Below the pieces are notes generated by a model, which was given only the letters and a program-made list of their open reading frames with translations, searched no databases and was not told where the DNA came from. The translations under genes were made by a program, and so were the position numbers. A stretch of DNA of 64,000 bases from Terriglobales bacterium. Lineage in GTDB: Bacteria; Acidobacteriota; Terriglobia; Terriglobales; Acidobacteriaceae. The stretch is taken from contig DASRER010000039.1 of assembly GCA_035651995.1 (NCBI GenBank), positions 1 to 64,000 on the forward strand, read 5' to 3'. Each line of letters opens with the position of its first letter. Within the stretch, counting starts at the first letter, position 1. Of this stretch, positions 41,552 to 50,600 are shown piece after piece.

Positions 41552-43287
41552 GCGCGCGCGCCGCTGCCGCCGGCCAGGACGACGCCGTCCTGCGCCAGGC
41601 GCCACGCCCTCTTCTCCGCGAAGAACAATACTTCCTGCTGCTGGCGATTGTGATCGGCGTGTACTCCGGCCTGGCCGTGGTCTGCTTCCGTCTCGCCATT
41701 GAATGGACGCGCCTGTGGATGCTCGGCCCGGCTCTCACCGCCTCGCCATTGCGCACCCTGGCGGCCCCGGCCGCGGCCGGATTGCTCGTCGCGCTTCTGG
41801 TGGTGCGCCTCTTCCCTCGCGCTCGCGGCAGCGGCGTCAATCAGACCAAGTCCGCCGTCTACATCTACGACGGCTCCATTCCCTTTCGCACCGTCGTCGG
41901 GAAGTTCATCACCGCGGCGCTTGCCATCGGCAGCGGACACTCCCTCGGTCCGGAAGATCCCTCTCTGCAAGTGGGCGCCGGTCTCGCCTCGGCCATCGGG
42001 CGCCGGCTGCACCTCTCGCGCGAGCGAGTGCGGCTCATCGCGCCGCTGGGCGCCGCCGCCGGTCTCGCCGCCGCCTTCAACTCGCCGATCGCCGCCGTCC
42101 TGTTTGTGATCGAGGAAGTCATCGGACGCTGGAGCGCCGGCGTGCTCGGCGCCGTCGTGCTCTCCGCCGTTTCCGGGACGGTTGTCGCGCGCTGGTTCCT
42201 CGGCTCCGAGCCCATGTTTCGCGTGCCCGCTTTCGAGCTGCGCAATCCCGCCGAACTGCTCGCCTACGCCGCGCTCGGCGTGGTGGGCGGGCTGGCGTCA
42301 GTCGTGTTCCTCAAGCTTGTGCTCGGCCTGCGTCCGCGCCTCAAGGCCCTTCCGCGCTGGACGCAATACCTGCAGCCCGCGATTGCCGGGCTGATCGTGG
42401 GCGCCCTGGGGCTGTTTGCGCCGCAGGTGATGGGCGCCGGCTACGAGGCGATGGACCAGGCCATGCACGGCCAGTACAGCTGGCAGCTGCTCGGTGGACT
42501 GGCGGGGCTGAAGATCGCCGCCACCGCCGCCTCTTTCGTCAGCGGCACACCCGGCGGCCTGTTTGCGCCCACCCTCTTCATCGGCGCCATGCTCGGCGCC
42601 GCCGTCAACGGCGTGTCGCAACAGTTGGCGCCCCACCTCACCGGGCCCATCGGGGCCTACGCATTGGTCGGCATGGGCACCGCCTTTGCCGGGATTCTGC
42701 GCGCGCCCATGACTTCCGTCTTCATGGTCCTCGAGGTCGGCGGCAACTACGGCATCATTCTGCCGGTGATGATCTCCAACACCGTCGCGTATCTCATCTC
42801 GCGCTCGCTGCAGCGCACGCCCCTGTTCGACGAGCTTTCGCGCCAGGACGGCATTGACCTGCCTTCGATGGAAGAGCTGCGCGAAGAACGCACACTGCGC
42901 GTGGAAGACGCGATGCAGCCTCCGCCTTCGCCGGTCCTCGACGCCGGCGCCACCGTGGACGACGCCCTGAAGCAGGTCGCGGGCAGTTCCGGCGGATTTT
43001 TCCTCGTGAACGGGGCCGGCGCGTGGCGGATCGTTCGCCGTCCCGAGCTGGAGCAACTCGGCGCCTCGGGCGCGGCCATGCACAAGCTCCACACCGTCGC
43101 AGGCGACGTGCTGCCGGTCGTGCATCCCGACCATTCGCTGGAGCACGCCCTGCGAATGATGAAAAGCGGCCAACTGCTTCCGGTCGTCCATCGCGCCAGC
43201 GTCGCGCAGTTGCTCGGAACAGTTTCCGCCGACGACATTCTCCGCGCCTACCACGAAGCGGGACGCGAGATCGGGATCGAAGACTGA
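41548..43287 (+). CDS. ClC-type chloride channel/transporter with CBS domains
   Basis: A 579-residue ClC protein: membrane part to about 430, then paired CBS domains (about 450-575). Anion-path motifs are altered: GSGVN at 94-98 where GSGIP is usual, and GPEDP at 134-138 where GREGP is usual; the gating glutamate is kept as E136. GTPGGLFAPTLFIGAMLG is the normal GxFxP region. The CBS pair (VEDAMQPPPSPVLDAGATVD and GDVLPVVHPDHSLEHALRMM) may sense nucleotides. Anion specificity cannot be given. Coupled to the TPR gene; the RNA B locus follows. Confidence 0.92.
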   Translation: MSARAAAAGQDDAVLRQAPRPLLREEQYFLLLAIVIGVYSGLAVVCFRLAIEWTRLWMLGPALTASPLRTLAAPAAAGLLVALLVVRLFPRARGSGVNQTKSAVYIYDGSIPFRTVVGKFITAALAIGSGHSLGPEDPSLQVGAGLASAIGRRLHLSRERVRLIAPLGAAAGLAAAFNSPIAAVLFVIEEVIGRWSAGVLGAVVLSAVSGTVVARWFLGSEPMFRVPAFELRNPAELLAYAALGVVGGLASVVFLKLVLGLRPRLKALPRWTQYLQPAIAGLIVGALGLFAPQVMGAGYEAMDQAMHGQYSWQLLGGLAGLKIAATAASFVSGTPGGLFAPTLFIGAMLGAAVNGVSQQLAPHLTGPIGAYALVGMGTAFAGILRAPMTSVFMVLEVGGNYGIILPVMISNTVAYLISRSLQRTPLFDELSRQDGIDLPSMEELREERTLRVEDAMQPPPSPVLDAGATVDDALKQVAGSSGGFFLVNGAGAWRIVRRPELEQLGASGAAMHKLHTVAGDVLPVVHPDHSLEHALRMMKSGQLLPVVHRASVAQLLGTVSADDILRAYHEAGREIGIED

Positions 43288-43361
43288 TCTCCGCCCGCTC
43301 TTGTTGTTAACAATCTTTACAGTATCGCCAAAGACACTCCCAATTCCCTGCTTGCTTCCCC

Positions 43362-43367
43362 TACAAT
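43362..43367 (+). promoter_or_regulatory. -10 element of structured RNA copy B
   Basis: TACAAT at 43362-43367, ending 8 bp before the closing stem. No strong -35 is seen at 17 bp. The ClC and peptidase genes converge on this gap, so the RNA needs its own promoter. Confidence 0.5.
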
Positions 43368-43375
43368 GCCCTCCG

Positions 43376-43505
43376 ACCGGGCGGCCCGACATTTAGCCAC
43401 CACCGTTGCTTCTACCACGGATGGAAGCCCGCTGGATTGAGTTCCTGCGAGTCCGTAGGCGGTGGAATACGGCTCGCTCTGCTCCTGGGGCTGCCCGGTC
43501 TTTCA
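43376..43505 (+). ncRNA. Structured RNA, copy B (paralog of 1864-1997)
   Basis: ACCGGGCGGCCC (43376-43387) pairs with GGGCTGCCCGGT (43488-43499), including one G-U. The stem is unrelated in sequence to that of copy A but occupies the same place. The enclosed core shares TTTAGCC, ACGGATGGA, AGGCGGTGGA, CTCTGCTCC with copy A in the same order. Internal pairs include AGCC/GGCT and ACGGA/TCCGT. No open frame is conserved between copies. The type is unknown; see findings. Confidence 0.72.
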
Positions 43506-43817
43506 GGATTCGCAAGAATCCGCAGGAGCGTGGCGAGACGTGCTGGGCTGGTCTGTTCGAAACTGGGTCCTGGGGAAGGCTGTTCGCGGGCCGCACACCG
43601 CGGTCCTACCTAACCCGGTGACAGGGAAGGGCTCAGGTACATTCGACAGACAGTTTAGGTATTAACCCCAGTTTGTGCAGGGGCAGTCCAGGTACATAGT
43701 CACAAACAGTGCGGGCGGGGCCACGGCTGCACTAGCGTTTTGGGGAAAACACTGATGTAGTTGTTGGAACCCCGCCCACACCTTTTAGCGTTGACTCCTA
43801 GTCCTTCCGTAGCACCC
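43506..43817 (+). ncRNA. Structured non-coding continuation of the RNA B locus
   Basis: GGATTC-GCAA-GAATCC at 43506-43521 is a GNRA-tetraloop hairpin. AGTTTGTG pairs with CACAAAC near 43670-43710. GCGGGCGGGG (about 43711-43720) pairs with CCCCGCCC (about 43771-43778), enclosing CTGCA/TGTAG and GTTTT-GGGG-AAAAC. With no gene in the gap and a terminator at the end, this is probably the 3' part of a long (about 470-nt) RNA or a second RNA. Copy A has no obvious equivalent. Confidence 0.5.
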
Positions 43818-43845
43818 ACCGCCGCGAGGCGGTTTTTCTTTTTCT
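43818..43845 (+). terminator. Strong intrinsic terminator of the RNA B locus
   Basis: ACCGCC-GCGA-GGCGGT followed by TTTTCTTTTTC: a 6-bp stem with GNRA loop and long T tract, pointing in the plus direction. Confidence 0.9.
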
Positions 43846-43860
43846 GCCATGCCGGTGTCG

Positions 43861-43882
43861 ACGCGGGCGACCTCGCCCGCGT
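43861..43882. repeat. Dispersed palindrome, copy 1
   Basis: ACGCGGGCGA-CC-TCGCCCGCGT, a perfect 10-bp palindrome 3 bp beyond the stop at 43886. The same core occurs at 50510-50533. Confidence 0.75.
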
Positions 43883-43885
43883 GAG

Positions 43886-45916
43886 TTACTTCACCGCCGC
43901 GAAGTGCGCGTCGTACCAGGCAAGCGAGCGCGTAATCCAGTCCACCAAGTGCTTCGGTTCGCGCAAGCCGTGGCCTTCGCGCGGATAACGCGCGAACACC
44001 GTCTCCACGCCAACATCCTTGAGCGCGATGTAGAACTGCTCGCTCTCCGCGATCGGCACGTCGGGATCGTTCTCGCCGTGGACCAGCAGCGTGGGAGTTT
44101 TCGCCTTGGCCACGTGCTTGAGCGGCGAGCGCTCCCAGAGCACGTCCATCAACTTGCCCTGGTGCGGACGCGCGCCCCACTCCATTTCCTCGTACTGGTT
44201 GTAATAGGTCATGTAGTTGTAGCTGATGAAATTGGTGATCGCCGCCGTAGGAATCGCCGCTTTGAACATGCTGGTCTGCGTGATCAGCCACGCCGTGAGC
44301 TGTCCGCCATAGCTCACGCCCTCGATGCCGAGCCGGTCCGGATCGAGCCACCGATAGCGCCGCAGCGCCGCGCCCACGCCGTAGAGCACGTCCATGCCTT
44401 CGTCCCCGTCCTGGTCCCGGAAGACGGCGTCGGCGAACTCCTGTCCGTAGCCGGTGGAACCGCGAAAGTTCACCATCAGCGTGGCGTATCCGTGCGCGGC
44501 GTACACCTGGTTCTTGAAATTGAATGCCGGGCCCTGCTGTCCGTGCGGCCCGCCGTGAATCACGACGATGAGCGGATACTTGCCTTCCGGCTTCCAGTTC
44601 AGCGGACGCGTAAGGAACGCTTCCACGTTCCACTTGTTGTCGTTGCTGATGAACGTGAACGACTCAACCGGCGCGAGCTGCTTTCCGCCGAGGACGCCGG
44701 CGTTGAGGTTCATCAGCCGGCGGGGCTCCGCTGCTCCGGACTTGAGGAACAACTCCGTCGTGTCGCTGCGGCCCGCGAAGGTGTAGGCGATCGCGTTGTC
44801 CCTGCGTGCCGCAAACGTGCCCACGAATCCGGCGTCGCCAACAACCATCTCCGGCTTTCCGCCCGCTACCGGCAGCCGATACAGGTGATTGCTCCCGCGC
44901 TCCTGCACGGTGAACAGCAGCGCCGCACCGTCACCGGTCCACGCCGGCGCACCCTGGCGATTGTTGATCGCAGCGCCGATCTCACGACGACCGGTGCCGT
45001 CAGCGTTCATCACCCAGACGTGCGTATCCTCCATGTTGGTTTCGAGGTCGGTGAGGCCGCGCTTGGTGGCGCGGTACGCGATCATCTTGCCGTCGGGCGA
45101 CCAGCGCGGTTGGAATTCGCATCCCTCGGTTGCCGTGAGCCGGCGCACCGCGCCCGTCGCCGCGCTGACCGTGAACAGGTCGTTGTTGAAAATGCGGTCC
45201 GGATCGGGCTCGCGGTTGGAAACGAACACGATCTCATCCCCGCTTGGCGCCCAGTCAATCGAGTGCTCGTAGTAGTTGCCGGTGGTGAGCTGGCGCGGCG
45301 TCCCGCCGGCGGCGTCAATCACGAACACGTGCGTGCGCTTGTTGTCGTTGAAGTGCGAGTTCCCTTCCCAGAAGTCTGGCTTGTACAGATACCGCGTGAT
45401 GATCATTGGATCGCCGTTCGCGTCTTTCGTCTCCGGACCAGGCACGGCAGAGACGAACGCAATGCGCTGGCTGTCGGGCGACCACGTAATCGTCTTCCCG
45501 GCGTTGGGATTTGGGCTGTTCGTGCCGTCGGTCTCGGCAAGAAAGCGCGGCGCCGAGCCGTCCGCGCCCGCAACAAACAATCCGCCCTTGCCGCCAATCC
45601 TGCCATCGAAGGCCAGCCAGCGCGAATCGGGCGACCAGGTCGGCTCCGAGCCGTGATCGTCGGCGCCGCCCACTCGCACGGACTTGCCGTCAGCCACCGT
45701 CATGACCCACAGCGTTGCGTACGGACGCCCCGTGCCGTCGTTGTTGTCCACGACGTAGGCCAGCCGCGTGCCATCAGGCGAGAACGCGACGTCGGCCACG
45801 CTGCGCAGGCGCAACAGGTCAGAAGCCTGCAAACCAGCGGGAAATGACGCAACCGTCTGCGCAACCGCGCAACAGGTCAGAAACAGAACTAGCAACGCTC
45901 GCGACAATGAACTCAT
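43886..45916 (-). CDS. Secreted S9-family serine peptidase (acylaminoacyl-peptidase-like)
   Basis: A 676-residue exported peptidase. ATG at 45916 follows GGGGGAG; MSSLSRALLVLFLTCCAVAQ is a signal peptide. Residues about 30-410 form a WD40-like/TolB beta-propeller (VAFSPDGTRLAYVVDNND, PTWSPDSRWLAFDG). The alpha/beta-hydrolase domain carries the nucleophile Ser in GVSYGGQL (about residue 535), the Asp in GENDPDVPI (about 616) and the His in REGHGL (about 648). It should release N-terminal residues from peptides outside the cytoplasm. First of a run of secreted proteins on this strand. Confidence 0.92.
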   Translation of the reverse strand: MSSLSRALLVLFLTCCAVAQTVASFPAGLQASDLLRLRSVADVAFSPDGTRLAYVVDNNDGTGRPYATLWVMTVADGKSVRVGGADDHGSEPTWSPDSRWLAFDGRIGGKGGLFVAGADGSAPRFLAETDGTNSPNPNAGKTITWSPDSQRIAFVSAVPGPETKDANGDPMIITRYLYKPDFWEGNSHFNDNKRTHVFVIDAAGGTPRQLTTGNYYEHSIDWAPSGDEIVFVSNREPDPDRIFNNDLFTVSAATGAVRRLTATEGCEFQPRWSPDGKMIAYRATKRGLTDLETNMEDTHVWVMNADGTGRREIGAAINNRQGAPAWTGDGAALLFTVQERGSNHLYRLPVAGGKPEMVVGDAGFVGTFAARRDNAIAYTFAGRSDTTELFLKSGAAEPRRLMNLNAGVLGGKQLAPVESFTFISNDNKWNVEAFLTRPLNWKPEGKYPLIVVIHGGPHGQQGPAFNFKNQVYAAHGYATLMVNFRGSTGYGQEFADAVFRDQDGDEGMDVLYGVGAALRRYRWLDPDRLGIEGVSYGGQLTAWLITQTSMFKAAIPTAAITNFISYNYMTYYNQYEEMEWGARPHQGKLMDVLWERSPLKHVAKAKTPTLLVHGENDPDVPIAESEQFYIALKDVGVETVFARYPREGHGLREPKHLVDWITRSLAWYDAHFAAVK

Positions 45917-45937
45917 GAACTCCCCCGCGTTTTTGGT

Positions 45938-45965
45938 GAGAACCGAGGACCGCGAACTGACAACT
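45938..45965. repeat. Heptamer array after the BNR-protein stop
   Basis: GAGAACC GAGGACC and GCGAACT GACAACT. It overlaps the stop codon at 45964. Reverse complement of the TCAGTTC class. Confidence 0.7.
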
Positions 45966-47019
45966 ACTTCAACGACGGCCGCTTCCCTCCCGGCGCGCTG
46001 CCTGCCACGCGAACGATCGTTCCTTGCGGCCCGACCGCGTATCCCGCGTCGGGCGCTGCGAACGCAACCGCGTTGAAGTTGCCCTCGGCCAGGTGCTTCC
46101 ACGTGCGTCCGCCGTCAATGGAATAGTCGGAACCGGTCGTTCCGACCGCGATCATCGTGGGCCACTGCGTGTTCGGGACCACCGCCACCGCCGACCGGTA
46201 TCCGGCCGGCTGCTCCGACGCCAGCTTCCACGTCTTGCCTCCGTCGCTCGTCCAGGCCGCGTTTGCGTTGGCGACGGTGGGACTCTTGTAGTCGCCGCCG
46301 ACGATCACACCCCGGTCGGTGTCGGCGAATGCAACCGAGAAAATTCCCGCGCCCTCTTTCCCCGCGGCAAACGGCGTGCTCACCGCCGTCCACGTCTTGC
46401 CGGCGTCGCTGGTGCGAAACACGCGCCCCACCGCCCCGCCGCCGGTCACGAACCAGGCGTACTTTTTCTCCGCCACGGCCACGCACGTTCCGCTCGCCGC
46501 AAAGGCGCCTTCGCCGTCGAGCGCCGCGGGCATGCCGCGCTCCGGCACGGCGGTCCACATCGCGCCCCCGTCAGACGTGAGCAGCACCGTGAAGCGTCCG
46601 CCCACCGGATCGCCGACAACGATGCCGTGCTGCGCGTCCCAGAACGCCATGCAGTCGAGAAAGCCCTTGGGATCGTGATTCGCGTATTGCGCGGTCCAAT
46701 GCGCGCCGCCATCGGTGGTCTTGAAGATGCGTGACGCCTCGCCCGGCCCGGCCGCCAGCAGGTACGCCGTGCTCGCATCGAAGGCCTGCACGTCGCGAAA
46801 GTCGAGCGTCTCGGCGCCGGCCACCTGCGCCGGCGTCCACGTCTCGCCGCCGTCGGTCGTCCGCAGATACGTGCCCCGCGTGCCGCTCGCCCACGCAATT
46901 TTGCCGTCCACAACCGAAATCCCGCGCAGGCTGCTGGTCGTTCCGCTGTTCTGCGGCGCCCACTGGGCAAAGCACTGCGTTGCGAGCAGCAGGATTGCGA
47001 TCGGCACACTCCTCTTCAT
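45964..47019 (-). CDS. Secreted YCF48/BNR-type beta-propeller protein
   Basis: A 351-residue exported protein. ATG at 47019; MKRSVPIAILLLATQCFAQ is a signal peptide. Several Asp-box repeats follow: LRTTDGGETWTPA, FKTTDGGAHWTAQ, LLTSDGGAMWTAV, FRTSDAGKTWTAV, AWTSDGGKTWKLA, YSIDGGRTWKHL. This pattern matches the YCF48/BNR-like propeller group. No catalytic residues of sialidases are apparent, so it is likely a binding or assembly protein. It sits between an S9 peptidase and a VPS10-like propeller on the same strand. Confidence 0.87.
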   Translation of the reverse strand: MKRSVPIAILLLATQCFAQWAPQNSGTTSSLRGISVVDGKIAWASGTRGTYLRTTDGGETWTPAQVAGAETLDFRDVQAFDASTAYLLAAGPGEASRIFKTTDGGAHWTAQYANHDPKGFLDCMAFWDAQHGIVVGDPVGGRFTVLLTSDGGAMWTAVPERGMPAALDGEGAFAASGTCVAVAEKKYAWFVTGGGAVGRVFRTSDAGKTWTAVSTPFAAGKEGAGIFSVAFADTDRGVIVGGDYKSPTVANANAAWTSDGGKTWKLASEQPAGYRSAVAVVPNTQWPTMIAVGTTGSDYSIDGGRTWKHLAEGNFNAVAFAAPDAGYAVGPQGTIVRVAGSAPGGKRPSLK

Positions 47020-47052
47020 AAGGGAAAACAGTCTATCGAATGGCACGAAAAT

Positions 47053-47078
47053 GCGCGCCTGCCGCGGGGCAGGCGCGC
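47053..47078 (-). terminator. Terminator-like hairpin after VPS10-like gene
   Basis: GCGCGCCTGCC pairs with GGCAGGCGCGC. On the minus strand it is followed by ATTTTCG, so it may end transcription of the gene at 47120. Confidence 0.6.
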
Positions 47079-47084
47079 CCCTAT

Positions 47085-47119
47085 GACTTGGTGCTCGCAA
47101 CTCGGTTCTCGGCACTGCT
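47085..47119. repeat. Heptamer array directly after a stop codon
   Basis: GACTTGG TGCTCGC, then AACTCGG TTCTCGG; it touches the stop codon at 47120. Confidence 0.6.
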
Positions 47120-50100
47120 CTACTTCGACCCTCCCGCCTGCGCATCGGCGCCCTTCAGTTCGATGGGATTGCCGGCGAACAGCGTGCTCGCTCCCTTGTC
47201 GAGCGCCAGCTTGTTGAAGTCGTTCACGTCGCCCTTGAGCAGCGCGTTGAACTCGGCCAGGTGCGACTCCAGCTGCTTGCGCAGCGTGGCCATCTCTTCC
47301 TGTTCCAGTTCAGTCGGCGCCACGCCGTAGCGGCCGCTGATGGAGAACATCAGTCCCTGCAGCCGTTGCTGGAAGCGGTCCAGGTAATGCAGCGTATCGC
47401 TGCCGCCCTGTTGCAGCTCGGTGTTGAAGATCTTCTCCTCGAACCCGCGCAGCTTGCGGTCGAGCGCCCGCGCCTGCTGCATCACCGGCTGATACGACGC
47501 CTGCGCCACGCCGCCCTCCTCGTTGCCCGCGCTGAGGAAGCGCTGCACCGCGAGCAGCTGTGTGTGCATGCTCTCCAGCCGGTTCAGCGCCGTGTTCAGG
47601 GCCGTCACCTCGTCGCGCAACTCCAGCGCCGCCTTGGTCTGCGCCGCGAACACCTCCATCGGGATGTTGAAGCGCGGATCAGGACGCGTTTCCGCCACCG
47701 TGGTTTGCGAATCGTTGCCCACGCTCACCGTGATCTTGAAGCTGCCCGGAACCACCGGCGGCCCCGAGCGCGGGAAGAATTCGGCTTCGAACTCGCTTTC
47801 CTGCTGCTGCTGGAAGTCCAGACGCGTGGCGCCGTCGTAGGTCATGTCCCAGCTCACGCGATTGAACCCGGCATTCGCGGTGCCGTAGAACGTGCGGACC
47901 TTCTGGCCGGCCGCGTCGGTGACCGTGATTTTCACCGGCGTCTGCCGCCGGCGGCGCATCTCCGGCGTGGTCTCCAGCGCCGACTTCAACCAGTACTGCA
48001 CCACCACGCCCGGCGGCGGATTCGGCGCCGGCGGCGTGGCCGATGAGTTGAACCCGCCGCGGTTCCAGTTCTGCCAGCGGCGCGCCGGCAGCGTGGTGAA
48101 CACGTGCAGGTTCGTGTTGGCCGCGATCTTGTCCTGTTCTTCCAGCGGCACGATGTTGTCGAGGACGAACAACCCCCGCCCGTGCGTGGCCACGATCAGG
48201 TCGTGACGGTCCTTGTGGAACTTCACGTCATACACGGGAACGTTCGGGAAGTTGCCCTTCAGCGGCTTCCAGTCGTCACCATCGTTCATGGAAAAGTACA
48301 GCCCGGTGTCGGTGCCCAGCACCAGGAAGCCCTTGCGGTTGGGGTTCTCGCGCACAACCCGCGCCGGCTCGTCGTCCGGCAGGCCCTTGATGATCGCCGT
48401 CCAAGTCTTGCCGCCATCGTGCGTGCGGTAGACGTATGGCTTGTTGTTGTCGAGCTGGTGCGCGTCGTAGGCCACGTACGCCGACTCGGGCGAGAACGGA
48501 GACACGTCGATCTGCTGAATGCGCGCCCACTCCGGCGCGCCCTTCGGCGTCACGTTCGTCCAGTGCGCGCCGCCGTCTTTGGTCATCTGCACCAGGCCGT
48601 CGTCGGTGCCCACCCAGATCACGTTCGCGTCGGTCGGCGCGATACTGAACGAGAGGATGGTGCCATAGGTCTCCGCGCCGCTCAGGTCGAGCAGGATCTG
48701 CCCGCCGCTGGAGGCCTGCTTCGTCTTGTCGTTGCGAGTCAGGTCGGGACTGATCGGCTGCCAGTGCGCGCCCGCGTCGGTGGACTTGAACAGCACGTTC
48801 GCGCCCAGGTAAACGGTGTTGGCGTCCTTGCGGTCAACGCCGATGGGCGACGTCCAGTTGAACCGATACTTTAAGTCTGCCGGCGCCATCGAACCAACCC
48901 CATGCAGGTACGGACGCACGCTGATCGAGCGCCCGTTCGTCTTGTCGAAGCGCGAAATGAACCCGTTCTGCGAGTCGGCATAGATGATGTTGCTCTTGCC
49001 CGGCGCCGGGACAACGTATTCCCCGTCGCCGCCCGTCGCCGTCCACCACAGCGAGCCGGGAATGCCGCCGCGGCTCAGGCTGTTCGACGGGCCGCACCAG
49101 CCGTTGTTGTCCTGCAAGCCGCCGCACAGCAGGTACGGCTCGTCGTCGTCGTGCGCCACCATGTAGAACTGCTCGATCGGCAAATTGTCGAGGAAGCGCC
49201 ACGTCTTGCCGCCGTCGCCGGTCACGTACACTCCGCCGTCGTTGCCTTCGATCATCCGCTCCGGTTGCGTCGGATCGATCCATAGCGAGTGATGGTCGGG
49301 ATGCACGCCGCGCCCGATGTTGCGCGCGTTCTTGCCGCCGTCGTCCGACTGCAGAATGTCGAACGACAGGAAGTACAGCCGGTCTTCGCGATCGGGCGCC
49401 ACGTACACCTGGCTGAAGTACCACGGCCGCGCGGCCAGCACGTGCCGGTCGCTGACCTCGGTCCAGTGGTCGCCGTTGTCCTTCGACTCCCACAGGCGTC
49501 CTTTCTTGGCGCCACCCAGCGCGTAGATGTGCGACGAGTTCGACTTCGCAATCGCCAGGCCGATGCGCGACATCACTTTCGGCAGGCCCTCGGTCAGGCG
49601 CGTCCACGTCACGCCGCCGTCAGTCGAGCGCCACACGCCGCTGTTCGGGCCGCCGTCGTCGAACATCCACGGACGCCTCGTCGCCTGCCACGTCGAGGCG
49701 AACAGCACCAGCGGATTGTTCGGGTCCATCACCAGCGCAGCCACGCCGGTGCTGTCGTCCACGAACAACGTTTTCGTCCACGTCTTGCCGCCGTCGGTGG
49801 TGCGGAACACGCCGCGGTCCTTGTTCGGACCCCACGCGTGTCCCTGCACGCCGACCAGCACAATGTTGGGATCGGCTGGATGAATCACGATGCTGGAAAT
49901 CTGTCCCGCATCGCCCAGGCCCATGAAGCGCCACGAGGCGCCCGCGTCGGGCGAGAAGTACACGCCCTTCCCCGTGACCACGTCGTTGCGGATGTTGGCC
50001 TCGCCCGTGCCCACCCAGATCAGGTTGGGATTCGATGGCGCCAGCGCGATCGCGCCGATCGATGGCGGATACTTTTCGAAGATCGGCTTCCACGACAGCC

Positions 50101-50368
50101 CGCCGTCCACGCTCTTGAACACGCCGCCGGCTGCCGCGCCCGCATAATAGATGTTGGGCTTTCCCGGCACGCCCACAACCGCGGTCACGCGCCCGCCGCC
50201 CACCGTCGGCCCCAGGTTGCGGAACTTCAGGTTCTCCAGCGGATCGGTGCTCTTGCTGGGCGCGGGTGCGGCTTCTTCCCTCTCCTGCTCCTGCGCCATC
50301 GCGCCGACGCAGAACAGCACCAGCAGCAACAGGGCGGACAACTTCCACAGGCGAAGCATGGACTTCAT
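47120..50368 (-). CDS. Secreted VPS10/sortilin-like giant beta-propeller protein
   Basis: A 1082-residue exported protein. MKSMLRLWKLSALLLLVLFC starts a signal peptide ending at AMAQ. Residues about 45-790 are BNR/Asp-box repeats in VPS10-like spacing ([78 protein letters not shown]). A beta-sandwich region (PVKITVTDAAGQKVRTFYGT) and a helical C-terminus follow. Such proteins are expanded in Acidobacteriota and annotated as sortilin-like or glycosyl hydrolase; catalytic activity is not evident. Probably monocistronic. Confidence 0.9.
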   Translation of the reverse strand: MKSMLRLWKLSALLLLVLFCVGAMAQEQEREEAAPAPSKSTDPLENLKFRNLGPTVGGGRVTAVVGVPGKPNIYYAGAAAGGVFKSVDGGLSWKPIFEKYPPSIGAIALAPSNPNLIWVGTGEANIRNDVVTGKGVYFSPDAGASWRFMGLGDAGQISSIVIHPADPNIVLVGVQGHAWGPNKDRGVFRTTDGGKTWTKTLFVDDSTGVAALVMDPNNPLVLFASTWQATRRPWMFDDGGPNSGVWRSTDGGVTWTRLTEGLPKVMSRIGLAIAKSNSSHIYALGGAKKGRLWESKDNGDHWTEVSDRHVLAARPWYFSQVYVAPDREDRLYFLSFDILQSDDGGKNARNIGRGVHPDHHSLWIDPTQPERMIEGNDGGVYVTGDGGKTWRFLDNLPIEQFYMVAHDDDEPYLLCGGLQDNNGWCGPSNSLSRGGIPGSLWWTATGGDGEYVVPAPGKSNIIYADSQNGFISRFDKTNGRSISVRPYLHGVGSMAPADLKYRFNWTSPIGVDRKDANTVYLGANVLFKSTDAGAHWQPISPDLTRNDKTKQASSGGQILLDLSGAETYGTILSFSIAPTDANVIWVGTDDGLVQMTKDGGAHWTNVTPKGAPEWARIQQIDVSPFSPESAYVAYDAHQLDNNKPYVYRTHDGGKTWTAIIKGLPDDEPARVVRENPNRKGFLVLGTDTGLYFSMNDGDDWKPLKGNFPNVPVYDVKFHKDRHDLIVATHGRGLFVLDNIVPLEEQDKIAANTNLHVFTTLPARRWQNWNRGGFNSSATPPAPNPPPGVVVQYWLKSALETTPEMRRRRQTPVKITVTDAAGQKVRTFYGTANAGFNRVSWDMTYDGATRLDFQQQQESEFEAEFFPRSGPPVVPGSFKITVSVGNDSQTTVAETRPDPRFNIPMEVFAAQTKAALELRDEVTALNTALNRLESMHTQLLAVQRFLSAGNEEGGVAQASYQPVMQQARALDRKLRGFEEKIFNTELQQGGSDTLHYLDRFQQRLQGLMFSISGRYGVAPTELEQEEMATLRKQLESHLAEFNALLKGDVNDFNKLALDKGASTLFAGNPIELKGADAQAGGSK

Positions 50369-50509
50369 GGCGAACTCTCCTCTATGCGGGTGGGTGACGT
50401 CAGCCAGGATTGCTCGGCAGGCAGACTGCTCCCGAAACGGTTAGCCAGCTTACCGCAACAGGCAGAGACAATAAAGAGCAGCCCTGGCTCGAAGCATCAC
50501 GGACCGTGT

Positions 50510-50533
50510 GGCGCGGGCGACCTCGCCCGCGCC
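50510..50533. repeat. Dispersed palindrome, copy 2
   Basis: GGCGCGGGCGA-CC-TCGCCCGCGCC, a perfect 11-bp palindrome sharing its CGCGGGCGACC core with 43861-43882. Confidence 0.75.
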
Positions 50534-50600
50534 TGTTCGGCGCCCGCAAGTTTTCCCACAAAAACCGATCTCCCCGGCGAGGACCTGCGTACCATCTGTC

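Noticed and set aside
43376-43845. RNA B locus as RNase P RNA, tmRNA or SRP RNA
   Set aside because: The universal blocks of those RNAs (RNase P P4 sequence, tmRNA tag and tRNA-like ends, SRP tetraloop and symmetric loop) are not present.
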